Shown: positions 1 to 5,278 of the stretch, piece by piece
How the letters are laid out: each line of letters starts with the position of its first letter
Position numbering within the stretch: the stretch's first letter is position 1
Assembly: GCA_026125625.1 (NCBI GenBank)
Contig: JAHCKU010000157.1
Location: forward strand, 1-7,236
Direction of reading: 5' to 3'
DNA length: 7,236 nucleotides
Source of the DNA: Burkholderiales bacterium
GTDB taxonomy: Bacteria > Pseudomonadota > Gammaproteobacteria > Burkholderiales > SHXO01
The notes under the pieces: model-generated
What the model saw: the letters and a program-made list of their open reading frames with translations, nothing else
Databases searched by the model: none
Told to the model about the DNA's origin: nothing
Program-made: the position numbers and the translations under genes

Positions 1-11
1 TTCGAGGACAT
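1..11 (-). CDS. rpmD: Probable start of 50S ribosomal protein L30 (partial, cut by the window edge)
   Basis: Only an ATG and about two and a half further codons (MSS and then K or N) are inside the window, so the call rests mainly on position: rpmD follows rpsE in the spc operon of proteobacteria. A short N-terminus such as MSSK ahead of the first beta strand would suit L30, a small surface protein of the large subunit. The ribosome binding site is poor: an AGG lies only two bases before the ATG. Another ATG at 26-28 has a better placed purine run (GAAGAG), but it reads MGLYRSCPR, which is not L30-like. The real start could also lie beyond the window. Confidence 0.35.
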
Positions 12-22
12 GACCTGTATAA

Positions 23-43
23 ACCCATGATCTCTTCGACCGA
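23..43 (-). other. Apparent remnant of the S5 C-terminal tail beyond the rpsE amber stop
   Basis: Read in the rpsE frame directly after the TAG stop at 44-46, these 21 bases encode SVEEIMG. S5 proteins of the beta and gamma proteobacteria commonly end in AAKRG, then K, then SVEEILG or TVEEILG (recalled family knowledge). The match of S-V-E-E-I-x-G, in frame and at the right place, strongly suggests coding sequence cut off from rpsE by a recent AAG-to-TAG change, or a base error at position 46. The frame then continues GLYRSCPR to the window edge without a stop. Confidence 0.7.
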
Positions 44-529
44 CTAGCCGCGCTTCGCTGCGAGCTCGGAAGGCGTGTTCATCGACTCGCGCGCGTTGAG
101 CGTGGCGCGCACAACGTTGTACGGATTGGTCGATCCGAAGCACTTCGCCAGCACATTCTGCACCCCCATCACCTCGAATACCGCGCGCATCGGCCCCCCG
201 GCGATGATGCCGGTGCCATCCGAGGCCGGCTGAATGAGCACCTTGGCCGCGCCATGCTCGCCCAGCACGGCGTGATGCAAGGTTCCGCTCTTCAGGCTGA
301 TGCGCACCATCTTGCGCCGTGCCTCTTCCATGGCTTTCTGCACCGCGACAGGTACCTCACGCGCCTTGCCCTTGCCCATCCCGACCCCACCATCGCCGTC
401 ACCGACCACGGTAAGCGCAGCGAAGCCGAGGATGCGTCCACCCTTGACCACTTTGGTGACCCGGTTCACGGCCACCATCTTTTCGCGCAGACCGTCGCCG
501 CGCTCTTCCGACTGGGGTGCTTTCGCCAT
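44..529 (-). CDS. rpsE: 30S ribosomal protein S5, apparently shortened at the C-terminus
   Basis: S5 sits on the back of the small subunit near the mRNA entry and helps set decoding accuracy. The 161-residue product has the N-terminal double-stranded-RNA-binding-like domain (about residues 13-75, with VVKGGRILGF and GMGKGKAREVP) and the C-terminal domain (ASDGTGIIAGGPMRAV and GSTNPYNVVRAT). The ATG at 527-529 has a TGAGGA ribosome binding site that includes the stop codon of rplR, with 11 bases between the genes. Two points are odd. The protein ends at AAKRG with TAG, while in-frame sequence just beyond resembles the usual end of S5. Residue 48 is Gly in GDGDGGVG, where relatives usually have Arg (GDGxGR). 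Identity is certain; the true C-terminus is not. Confidence 0.96.
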   Translation of the reverse strand: MAKAPQSEERGDGLREKMVAVNRVTKVVKGGRILGFAALTVVGDGDGGVGMGKGKAREVPVAVQKAMEEARRKMVRISLKSGTLHHAVLGEHGAAKVLIQPASDGTGIIAGGPMRAVFEVMGVQNVLAKCFGSTNPYNVVRATLNARESMNTPSELAAKRG

Positions 530-540
530 CGCTTATGTCC

Positions 541-903
541 TCAGAACTTCAACCCGGCCTCGCGCGCGGCATCCGCCAGCGCCTTGACGCGACCATGGTA
601 TTTGTAACCGGCACGATCGAACGCAACCGACTCCACACCCTGCTCGCGCGCCTTCTCCGCGATACGCTTTCCGACCAGGCTCGCCGCCTTGACGTTTCCG
701 CCGCTACCTACGTGCTCGCGCAATTCCGTATCCAGCGACGAGGCCGATGCGATGATCTTGCCTCCGCTGGCATCGATGACCTGCGCGTCGATATGCGCAT
801 TCGATCGGTGTACGGTCAGGCGCACGGCCCGAAGCTGGGAGATCCTGAGTCTCGTCTGCCGTGCTCGGCGTAACCGTGCAACCTTCTTCTGTCTCATGCT
901 CAT
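541..903 (-). CDS. rplR: 50S ribosomal protein L18
   Basis: L18 binds 5S rRNA, with L5, in the central protuberance of the large subunit. The 120-residue product starts with a very basic arm (RQKKVARLRRARQTRLR) followed by the L18 fold, with LTVHRSNAHIDAQVID near the front and the conserved end VAFDRAGYKYHGRVKALADAAREAGLKF split across the last 30 residues. Two starts are possible: ATG at 901-903 (MSMRQKK) or at 895-897 (MRQKK, 118 residues, closer to the 117 of E. coli). The first is better spaced from the weak GGGGCGAG purine run after the rplF stop. The gap to rplF is 15 bases. Confidence 0.96.
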   Translation of the reverse strand: MSMRQKKVARLRRARQTRLRISQLRAVRLTVHRSNAHIDAQVIDASGGKIIASASSLDTELREHVGSGGNVKAASLVGKRIAEKAREQGVESVAFDRAGYKYHGRVKALADAAREAGLKF

Positions 904-918
904 GATGGCTCGCCCCGA

Positions 919-1452
919 TTACTTCTTCTTGGTTTCCTTGAGCACGACGACCTCGTCGGCATAGCGCACTCCCTTACCCTTGTAGGGCTCCGGGGGACGG
1001 TACGCGCGGATCTCCGCGGCCACCTGCCCGATCTGCTGCTTATCCACGCCTTTCAGGATGATTTCCGTCTGGGTAGGCGTCTCGACCTTCACACCCTTCG
1101 GCATCGCATGCACCACCGGGTGCGAGAAGCCCAGGGAAAGGTTGAGCTTGTCACCTTGCGTCTGGGCGCGGTAGCCGACACCTACCAACGTGAGCTTGCG
1201 CTCGAAACCCTTGGACACACCGACCACCATGTTCGAGAGCACCGCACGCATAGTTCCCGACATCGCGTTGGCGCGGATCGAATCTTCCGTCTTCTCGACG
1301 AGAATTTCGGATCCTTCGCGCTTGATCGCCACCTCTGAAGGCAGGTGCTGCGTGAGCGTGCCGAGCGGTCCCTTGACCGAGATCTCGCCGCCATCGACCG
1401 ACACGTCGACTCCCGCGGGGAGCTGTATCGGGAGTTTTCCGATCCTGGACAT
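919..1452 (-). CDS. rplF: 50S ribosomal protein L6
   Basis: L6 lies near the factor-binding site of the large subunit, beside the sarcin-ricin loop, and has two similar RNA-binding domains. The start chosen is the ATG at 1450-1452, giving MSRIGKLPIQLPAGVDV, the standard L6 N-terminus, and a 177-residue protein, the same length as in E. coli. A longer open frame begins at 1524, but its extra 24 residues (MAKCCASWPD...) overlap rpsH and are unlike L6. The C-terminal domain carries the family signature (PEPYKGKGVRY) and ends in ETKKK. The upstream AGAGGGA is rather far, about 11 bases, from the ATG. The gap to rpsH is 43 bases, among the largest inside this operon. Confidence 0.97.
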   Translation of the reverse strand: MSRIGKLPIQLPAGVDVSVDGGEISVKGPLGTLTQHLPSEVAIKREGSEILVEKTEDSIRANAMSGTMRAVLSNMVVGVSKGFERKLTLVGVGYRAQTQGDKLNLSLGFSHPVVHAMPKGVKVETPTQTEIILKGVDKQQIGQVAAEIRAYRPPEPYKGKGVRYADEVVVLKETKKK

Positions 1453-1495
1453 CTTCAGTTCATCCCTCTGCCAATGCCGTCGTGCATATGCTGCA

Positions 1496-1891
1496 TCAGG
1501 CCACGATGCACAGCACTTCGCCACCCACGCCGCTGCTGCGCGCCTTGCGATCGGTCATCACTCCGCGGGAAGTGGATACGATGGCGATTCCCAACCCGTT
1601 CATGACCTGCGGAATATCTTTGCTGCCCTTGTAGATACGCAGCCCAGGCCGGCTCACGCGCTCGATCTTTTCGATCACCGGACGTCCGGCGTAATACTTC
1701 AAGCCGATCTCCAGGTTGCTCTTGGCACCTTCGGTGACGACCTTGAAGTCCTCGATGTAACCCTCGTCCTTCAGTACCTGGGCGATCGCAACCTTCACCT
1801 TGCTGCACGGCATCGTCACTAAAGTACGCTCGGACATCTGCGCATTACGAATGCGGGTCAGCATGTCGGCAATCGGATCAGTCATGCTCAT
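1496..1891 (-). CDS. rpsH: 30S ribosomal protein S8
   Basis: S8 binds helix 21 of 16S rRNA early in assembly of the small subunit. In E. coli it is also the translational repressor of the spc operon. The product has 131 residues, the usual proteobacterial length. It starts MSMTDPIADMLTRIRNAQ, has the central GLKYYAGRPVIEKIERVSRPG, and ends with the signature STSRGVMTDRKAR and GVGGEVLCIVA. The ATG at 1889-1891 is preceded by GGAGAGGA at good spacing. A second in-frame ATG two codons later is less likely. The gap from rpsN is 17 bases. Whether S8 autoregulation exists here cannot be judged by eye. Confidence 0.97.
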   Translation of the reverse strand: MSMTDPIADMLTRIRNAQMSERTLVTMPCSKVKVAIAQVLKDEGYIEDFKVVTEGAKSNLEIGLKYYAGRPVIEKIERVSRPGLRIYKGSKDIPQVMNGLGIAIVSTSRGVMTDRKARSSGVGGEVLCIVA

Positions 1892-1908
1892 CTGCTGTTC
1901 CTCTCCGC

Positions 1909-2214
1909 CTACCAGCTGGCCTTGGTCACGCCCGGGATCTCACCGCGCATGGCGATCTCGCGCAACTTGTTACGCGCCAAACCAAACTTGCGAAACACTC
2001 CCCGGGGACGGCCGGTGAGCGCGCAGCGATTGCGCAGGCGCACGGGACTGGCGTTGCGTGGCAGCTTCTGCAGCTGCGCACGGGCTTGATCCCGCTCCTC
2101 ATCCGAGAGCTTGGTGTTGATGATGACTGCGACCAGTTCCGAGCGCTTGGCGGCGAACTTCTTCACGGTCTCGCGTCGTTTCTGCTCGCGGTTGATCAGT
2201 GCCAGCTTGGCCAT
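1909..2214 (-). CDS. rpsN: 30S ribosomal protein S14 (zinc-independent type)
   Basis: S14 is a late-binding protein in the head of the small subunit. From the ATG at 2212-2214 the product has 101 residues (MAKLALINREQKRRETVKKF...), matching the long proteobacterial form, and it ends in the family signature GRPRGVFRKFGLARNKLRE followed by MRGEIPGVTKASW. It has only one cysteine (RNRCALTGRP) and no pair of CxxC motifs, so it is the form that needs no zinc. The open frame extends back to 2262, but those extra residues lie inside rplE and are unlike S14. The ribosome binding site TGAGGT includes the rplE stop codon, seven bases before the start, which suggests coupling. Confidence 0.97.
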   Translation of the reverse strand: MAKLALINREQKRRETVKKFAAKRSELVAVIINTKLSDEERDQARAQLQKLPRNASPVRLRNRCALTGRPRGVFRKFGLARNKLREIAMRGEIPGVTKASW

Positions 2215-2221
2215 TGCGACC

Positions 2222-2761
2222 TCAATGTCTGAACGGAAAGTTGAAGGCCGACAGCAGCGCACGGGCTTCGTCGTCGGACTTCGCGGTGGTGGCGATGGTG
2301 ATGTTCATTCCCCGCAAGGCGTCGATCTTGTCGTACTCGATCTCCGGGAAAATGATCTGCTCCTTCACCCCCATGTTGAAATTGCCGCGGCCGTCGAAGG
2401 AACGCGCCGAAATGCCACGGAAGTCACGTATGCGCGGAATGGCGATGGTGATCAGTCGGTCGAGGAATTCATACATCCGCTGCCCGCGCAAGGTCACCAT
2501 GCATCCCACCGGATAGCCCTGGCGGATCTTGAAGGTCGCAATCGACTGACGCGCCACGGTGACCACCGGCTTCTGACCTGCGATCTTCTGCAGATCGGAA
2601 ACAGCGTTGTCCATGATCTTCTTGTCTCCGACGGCCTCGCCGACCCCCATGTTCAGTACTACTTTCCGCAAGCGCGGCACTTCCATCACCGATTTGTACC
2701 CGAACTTCTGGGTCAATTCGGCAACCACGTTGTTTCGATAATGTTCCTGCAGGCGTGCCAT
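2222..2761 (-). CDS. rplE: 50S ribosomal protein L5
   Basis: L5 binds 5S rRNA in the central protuberance and contacts the P-site tRNA. Its length of 179 residues equals that of E. coli L5. Clear family blocks are MARLQEHYRNNVVAEL at the start, VPRLRKVVLNMGVGEAVGDKK (residues about 28-48), FKIRQGYPVGCMVTLRG and PRIRDFRGI in the middle, and IFPEIEYDKID with RGMNITIATTAKSDDEA near the end. The usual AGFKIR is ATFKIR here, a mild change. The start at 2759-2761 follows the rplX stop by 11 bases, and that stop is part of the TGAGGG ribosome binding site. Confidence 0.98.
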   Translation of the reverse strand: MARLQEHYRNNVVAELTQKFGYKSVMEVPRLRKVVLNMGVGEAVGDKKIMDNAVSDLQKIAGQKPVVTVARQSIATFKIRQGYPVGCMVTLRGQRMYEFLDRLITIAIPRIRDFRGISARSFDGRGNFNMGVKEQIIFPEIEYDKIDALRGMNITIATTAKSDDEARALLSAFNFPFRH

Positions 2762-2772
2762 CTATCTTGCCC

Positions 2773-3090
2773 TCAAACGTCGATCATCTCGCCGTTGGAC
2801 CGGAATATGCGCACTCGCCGACCGTCGTCCAACACCTTGATGCCCACCCTGTCGCCCTTTTTGGTCGATGGGTTGAAAATGGCGACGTTGGACACGTGCA
2901 ACGGCATCTCCCGGTCGACGATACCGCCGGTCAATCCCTTCATGGGATTGGGGCGCTGATGCTTCTTTGCCACGTTCGCGCCTTCCACCACGACGTGCTC
3001 GGCGTCGACGACGCGTAGCACGGCGCCACGCCTGCCTTTGTCCTTGCCCGTGGTGACGATCACCTCATCACCCTTCTTGATCTTTCGCAT
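2773..3090 (-). CDS. rplX: 50S ribosomal protein L24
   Basis: L24 is an assembly-initiating protein of the large subunit that binds the 5' part of 23S rRNA near the exit tunnel. The 105-residue product opens with a KOW motif (about residues 3-32: IKKGDEVIVTTGKDKGRRG then VLRV), followed by VEGANVAKKHQRPNPMKGL, typical of L24. The ATG at 3088-3090 has GAGGAA at good spacing. The gap from rplN is 31 bases, larger than at most junctions here, but no promoter or hairpin stands out in it. Confidence 0.97.
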   Translation of the reverse strand: MRKIKKGDEVIVTTGKDKGRRGAVLRVVDAEHVVVEGANVAKKHQRPNPMKGLTGGIVDREMPLHVSNVAIFNPSTKKGDRVGIKVLDDGRRVRIFRSNGEMIDV

Positions 3091-3121
3091 CGCGTTCCTC
3101 AGCTCTGAGCGATCCGGACCA

Positions 3122-3490
3122 TCAAAGCACTTCGGGTGCGAGCGACACGATCTTCATGAATCGCTCGGTCCTCAGCTCGCGGGTAACCGGCCCGAAAATA
3201 CGCGTGCCGATCGGCTCCAGCTTGTTGTTCAGCAATACCGCGGCGTTGGTGTCGAACTTCAGCAGGGAGCCGTCCTGGCGACGCACGCCCTTGGTCGTAC
3301 GCACGACCACGGCGTTGTAGATTTCCCCCTTCTTCACGCGACCACGCGGAGCCGCGTCCTTCACACTCACCTTGATGACGTCCCCAATGCCCGCATAGCG
3401 GCGCTTGGATCCGCCCAAAACCTTGATACACATCACTGAGCGTGCACCGGTATTGTCGGCGACGTCCAGCACGCTTTCCATCTGGATCAT
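3122..3490 (-). CDS. rplN: 50S ribosomal protein L14
   Basis: L14 binds 23S rRNA and helps form an intersubunit bridge; it is also the docking site of the silencing factor RsfS. The product has 122 residues, the usual bacterial length. It begins MIQMESVLDVADNTGARSVM and carries the family signature around KGEIYNAVVVRT, then GSLLKFDTNAAVLLNN and the end RFMKIVSLAPEVL. This is the first gene of the spc operon in E. coli. Here too it follows the only long gap in the cluster, so it may have its own promoter. The start at 3488-3490 has a GGAGAG ribosome binding site six bases upstream. Confidence 0.98.
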   Translation of the reverse strand: MIQMESVLDVADNTGARSVMCIKVLGGSKRRYAGIGDVIKVSVKDAAPRGRVKKGEIYNAVVVRTTKGVRRQDGSLLKFDTNAAVLLNNKLEPIGTRIFGPVTRELRTERFMKIVSLAPEVL

Positions 3491-3496
3491 GTTGTT

Positions 3497-3502
3497 CTCT
3501 CC
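3497..3502 (-). promoter_or_regulatory. rplN ribosome binding site
   Basis: GGAGAG lies six bases upstream of the rplN ATG and supports that start. The preceding bases make GTTGGAGAG, which is partly complementary to CTCACCCAAC at 3550-3559, about 45 bases upstream in the leader. The site could therefore be partly hidden in an RNA helix. Confidence 0.75.
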
Positions 3503-3562
3503 AACTTCTCCGCCAGGGGAAGATCCACAAGCGGCCAGTTTTGGAACCCGTTGGGTGAGGGG

Positions 3563-3580
3563 ACCTCGATTGCTCGAGGT
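3563..3580 (-). promoter_or_regulatory. Stem-loop in the rplN leader
   Basis: On the minus strand ACCTCGA, a GCAA tetraloop and TCGAGGT form a perfect seven-base-pair hairpin. The loop is of the GNRA class, which stabilises RNA hairpins. No T-run follows, so it is not an intrinsic terminator. It lies about 70 bases before the rplN start, and its 5' arm could alternatively pair with CGAGGT at 3622-3627. Its function is unknown: leader folding or chance are both possible. Confidence 0.5.
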
Positions 3581-3653
3581 GACCAGGGCGCCGACCCGCT
3601 TCGAAAAGACGCGGCCCGACTACCTCGGCGACTCCAAAGTCGAAAAACGAAGC

Positions 3654-3682
3654 AGTCTAACGCCCAGCACGCACTTACGCAA
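3654..3682 (-). promoter_or_regulatory. Candidate sigma-70-type promoter for the spc operon
   Basis: On the minus strand, TTGCGT (3677-3682) and TAGACT (3654-3659) are separated by exactly 17 bases. The first matches TTGACA at three of six positions and the second matches TATAAT at four of six. The place is right, just after the rpsQ stop and ahead of rplN, where E. coli has its spc promoter. It would give a leader of roughly 155 bases. The match is weak and could be chance; the spc genes may simply be transcribed from upstream. Confidence 0.3.
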
Positions 3683-3689
3683 GCTTGGC

Positions 3690-3965
3690 TTACGCTTCCC
3701 GAGCCTTCTCGACCAGCTTCACCACGCGCCAGGCCTTGCTCTTGGACAGTGGGCGGCACTCTTCGATGAGCACCACATCGCCGGGGTGGAACTCGTTGTT
3801 CTCATCGTGCGCGTGATACTTCTTCGAGCGACCCACATACTTGCCGTACAGCGGATGCTTGATCTTGCGCTCGACCAGCACCGTTACCGTCTTGTCCATC
3901 CTGTCGCTGGTGACCCGGCCGGTCAGACGACGACGGACACCCTCCTGCGCGGTCACCTCGCTCAT
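3690..3965 (-). CDS. rpsQ: 30S ribosomal protein S17
   Basis: S17 is a primary 16S rRNA-binding protein of the small-subunit body with an OB fold. The 91-residue product has a short, variable N-terminus and then the S17 core: RRLTGRVTSDRMDKTVTVLV, HPLYGKYVGRSKKYHAHDE and PGDVVLIEECRPLSKSKAWR. Its ATG overlaps the rpmC stop as ATGA (four bases shared), with AGGTGA about eight bases upstream inside rpmC, so translation is probably coupled. It ends in TAA and is the last gene before the 199-base gap, as in the S10 operon of E. coli. Confidence 0.97.
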   Translation of the reverse strand: MSEVTAQEGVRRRLTGRVTSDRMDKTVTVLVERKIKHPLYGKYVGRSKKYHAHDENNEFHPGDVVLIEECRPLSKSKAWRVVKLVEKAREA

Positions 3966-4156
3966 GCCTGCTTCACCTTTTCTCCAATGATCGTACGCAC
4001 GCGCGCGATGCTGCGCCGGGTCTTGCGCAGTTCCGACGTGTTGTTCAGCTGCTGCGTGGCTTTCTGCATGCGCAGGCCGAATTGGGCACGAAGCAAGTCG
4101 TTCAATTCCTTCCTGAGCTCATCCACGCTCTTGCCCCTGAGTTCCTTGGCGTCCAT
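3962..4156 (-). CDS. rpmC: 50S ribosomal protein L29
   Basis: L29 lies at the peptide exit of the large subunit beside L23. The 64-residue product is two long helices, as usual: MDAKELRGKSVDELRKEL and LLRAQFGLRMQKATQQL, then SELRKTRRSIARVRTII. E. coli L29 has 63 residues. It starts only three bases after the rplP stop, with a GGGG-type purine run lying over that stop, and overlaps rpsQ by four bases at its end. Confidence 0.97.
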   Translation of the reverse strand: MDAKELRGKSVDELRKELNDLLRAQFGLRMQKATQQLNNTSELRKTRRSIARVRTIIGEKVKQA

Positions 4157-4159
4157 TGT

Positions 4160-4573
4160 CTACCCCAGCTGTCGTGAGACGAAGGTGGTAATGATGGGCA
4201 GCTTCGCCGCTGCCAGCCGAAACGCCTCGCGCGCGAGCGCCTCGTCCACACCATCCATCTCGTATAGAACCTTGCCCGGCTGGATCTCGGCCACGAAGTA
4301 CTCGGGATTTCCCTTGCCGTTACCCATCCGCACCTCGGCCGGCTTCCGGGAGATCGGCTTGTCCGGAAAAATACGAATCCAGATACGACCACCGCGCTTG
4401 ATGTGACGCGTCATCGCCCGGCGAGCGGCTTCGATCTGGCGCGCAGTCAGACGGCCGCGACCAATGGCCTTGAGACCGTATTCACCGAAACTGACCTTGT
4501 TCCCGCGGGTGGCGATACCTTTGTTTCGCCCCTTGTGTTGCTTGCGAAACTTGGTTCTAGCTGGCTGCAGCAT
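4160..4573 (-). CDS. rplP: 50S ribosomal protein L16
   Basis: L16 binds near the A site and helps position aminoacyl-tRNA on the large subunit. From the ATG at 4571-4573 the product has 137 residues, beginning MLQPARTKFRKQHKGRNKG, the invariant L16 start. Further family blocks are GRGRLTARQIEAARRAMTR, RIFPDKPI and IQPGKVLYEMDGV. Arg82, in the EVRMGNGKGN block, corresponds to the arginine hydroxylated in E. coli (Arg81). The frame remains open back to 4648, but those 25 residues lie inside rpsC and are unlike L16. The gene begins inside rpsC, with a 17-base overlap. Confidence 0.98.
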   Translation of the reverse strand: MLQPARTKFRKQHKGRNKGIATRGNKVSFGEYGLKAIGRGRLTARQIEAARRAMTRHIKRGGRIWIRIFPDKPISRKPAEVRMGNGKGNPEYFVAEIQPGKVLYEMDGVDEALAREAFRLAAAKLPIITTFVSRQLG

Positions 4574-5270
4574 GCTTGGCTCCTGATCTGCGCGGCTTCT
4601 TCTCGGGTTCGGCCGGCGGTGCTGCAACGGGTTGCTCGCCCTTGCCAAGCGTCTCGCCCTTGAACACCCATACTTTGATGCCGATCACGCCGTAGGTCGT
4701 CTTGGCCTCGGAGAATCCGTAGTCGATGTCGGCACGCAAGGTATGCAAGGGGACACGGCCCTCCCGATACCATTCCGTGCGCGCGATCTCGATCCCGTTC
4801 AGACGGCCGGCACTCATGATCTTGATGCCTTGAGCGCCCAGGCGCATGGCATTGGACATGGCGCGCTTCATGGCGCGGCGGAACATGATGCGCTTTTCCA
4901 GCTGCTGCGCGATGCTGTCTGCGATCAGCTGTGCGTCGAGCTCGGGCTTGCGCACCTCTTCGATGTTCACATGCACCGGCACACCCATCATGCGCTGCAG
5001 ATGGCCGCGCAGCGATTCGATGTCCTCGCCCTTCTTGCCGATCACGACGCCCGGACGTGCGCTATGGATGGTGATGCGTGCGTTCTTGGCCGGGCGCTCG
5101 ATCACCACCCGGCTCACGGCTGCGTGCGACAACTTCTTGCGCAAAAACTCACGGACCTTGATGTCCTCGTTGAGCATCGCCGGGAAGTTCTTGCTGTTCG
5201 CATACCAGCGCGACGTCCAGTTGCGGTTGACCGAAAGACGAAAACCGGTCGGATGAATTTTCTGACCCAT
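4557..5270 (-). CDS. rpsC: 30S ribosomal protein S3
   Basis: S3 forms part of the mRNA entry channel and helps unwind incoming mRNA. The 237-residue product starts MGQKIHPTGFRLSVNRNW. It has a KH domain with the GxxG loop (VVIGKKGEDI, Gly78-Gly81) and the C-terminal domain (KIMSAGRLNGIEIARTEWYREG, then DYGFSEAKTTYGVIGIKVW). Arg131, Arg132 and Lys135 match the residues tied to helicase activity in E. coli S3. A Pro/Ala/Lys-rich tail runs from about residue 212, and its end overlaps the start of rplP in another frame. The ATG at 5268-5270 has AGGAG five bases upstream; that site overlaps the rplV stop (TAGGAG). Confidence 0.98.
   Translation of the reverse strand: MGQKIHPTGFRLSVNRNWTSRWYANSKNFPAMLNEDIKVREFLRKKLSHAAVSRVVIERPAKNARITIHSARPGVVIGKKGEDIESLRGHLQRMMGVPVHVNIEEVRKPELDAQLIADSIAQQLEKRIMFRRAMKRAMSNAMRLGAQGIKIMSAGRLNGIEIARTEWYREGRVPLHTLRADIDYGFSEAKTTYGVIGIKVWVFKGETLGKGEQPVAAPPAEPEKKPRRSGAKHAAAS
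4580..4584 (-). promoter_or_regulatory. rplP ribosome binding site inside rpsC
   Basis: AGGAG sits six bases before the rplP ATG and lies within the last codons of rpsC. It is a strong site and decides the rplP start at 4573 against the longer open frame from 4648. Ribosomes finishing rpsC would pass directly over it, which suggests coupling of S3 and L16 synthesis. Confidence 0.85.
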
Positions 5271-5278
5271 GCTGACTC

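Larger units (their letters stand above)
3491..3689. other. rpsQ-rplN intergenic region: S10/spc operon boundary and rplN leader
   Basis: This 199-base stretch is the only long non-coding gap in the window and lies where the S10 and spc operons separate in E. coli. No L14-like or S17-like coding extends into it. On the minus strand it contains a weak promoter-like pair near its upstream end and possible hairpins at 3629-3642 and 3563-3580. It also has a second copy of the CGAGGT element that could compete for pairing, and the rplN ribosome binding site. I see no convincing intrinsic terminator: the T-run at 3643-3647 comes before a hairpin on the minus strand, not after one. An open frame on the plus strand crosses the gap but looks like a shadow. 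Confidence 0.8.

Noticed and set aside
1453..1524. Extended N-terminus of rplF
   Set aside because: The added residues overlap rpsH and are unlike L6, and the ATG at 1450-1452 gives the standard 177-residue protein.
2215..2262. Extended N-terminus of rpsN
   Set aside because: The residues MRCCRPSTFRSDIEVA lie mainly inside rplE and are not S14-like. MAKLALINRE is the normal start.
2740..2800. S8 repressor-binding structure at the rplX-rplE junction, as in E. coli
   Set aside because: I could not see a convincing match by eye. A covariance-model search or a fold compared with 16S helix 21 would be needed to decide.
2111..2959. Plus-strand open frame of 282 residues opposite rpsN, rplE and rplX
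   Set aside because: Its composition is that of a shadow frame (rich in His, Arg and Asp from reversed codons), and the minus strand holds three certain genes here.
3629..3647. Hairpin CGACT-TTGG-AGTCG with a T-run as an intrinsic terminator of the S10 operon
   Set aside because: On the minus strand the T-run comes before the hairpin, and the stem is only five base pairs. On the plus strand an A-run follows it. It cannot work as a normal intrinsic terminator for these genes.
3405..4406. Plus-strand open frame of 333 residues opposite rplN, the intergenic gap, rpsQ, rpmC and rplP
   Set aside because: It covers five clearly coding or intergenic segments of the other strand and resembles no family I know. 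Long antisense frames are common in GC-rich conserved genes.
4574..4648. Extended N-terminus of rplP
   Set aside because: The added 25 residues are rpsC read in another frame. MLQPARTKF is the invariant L16 start and has its own AGGAG site.
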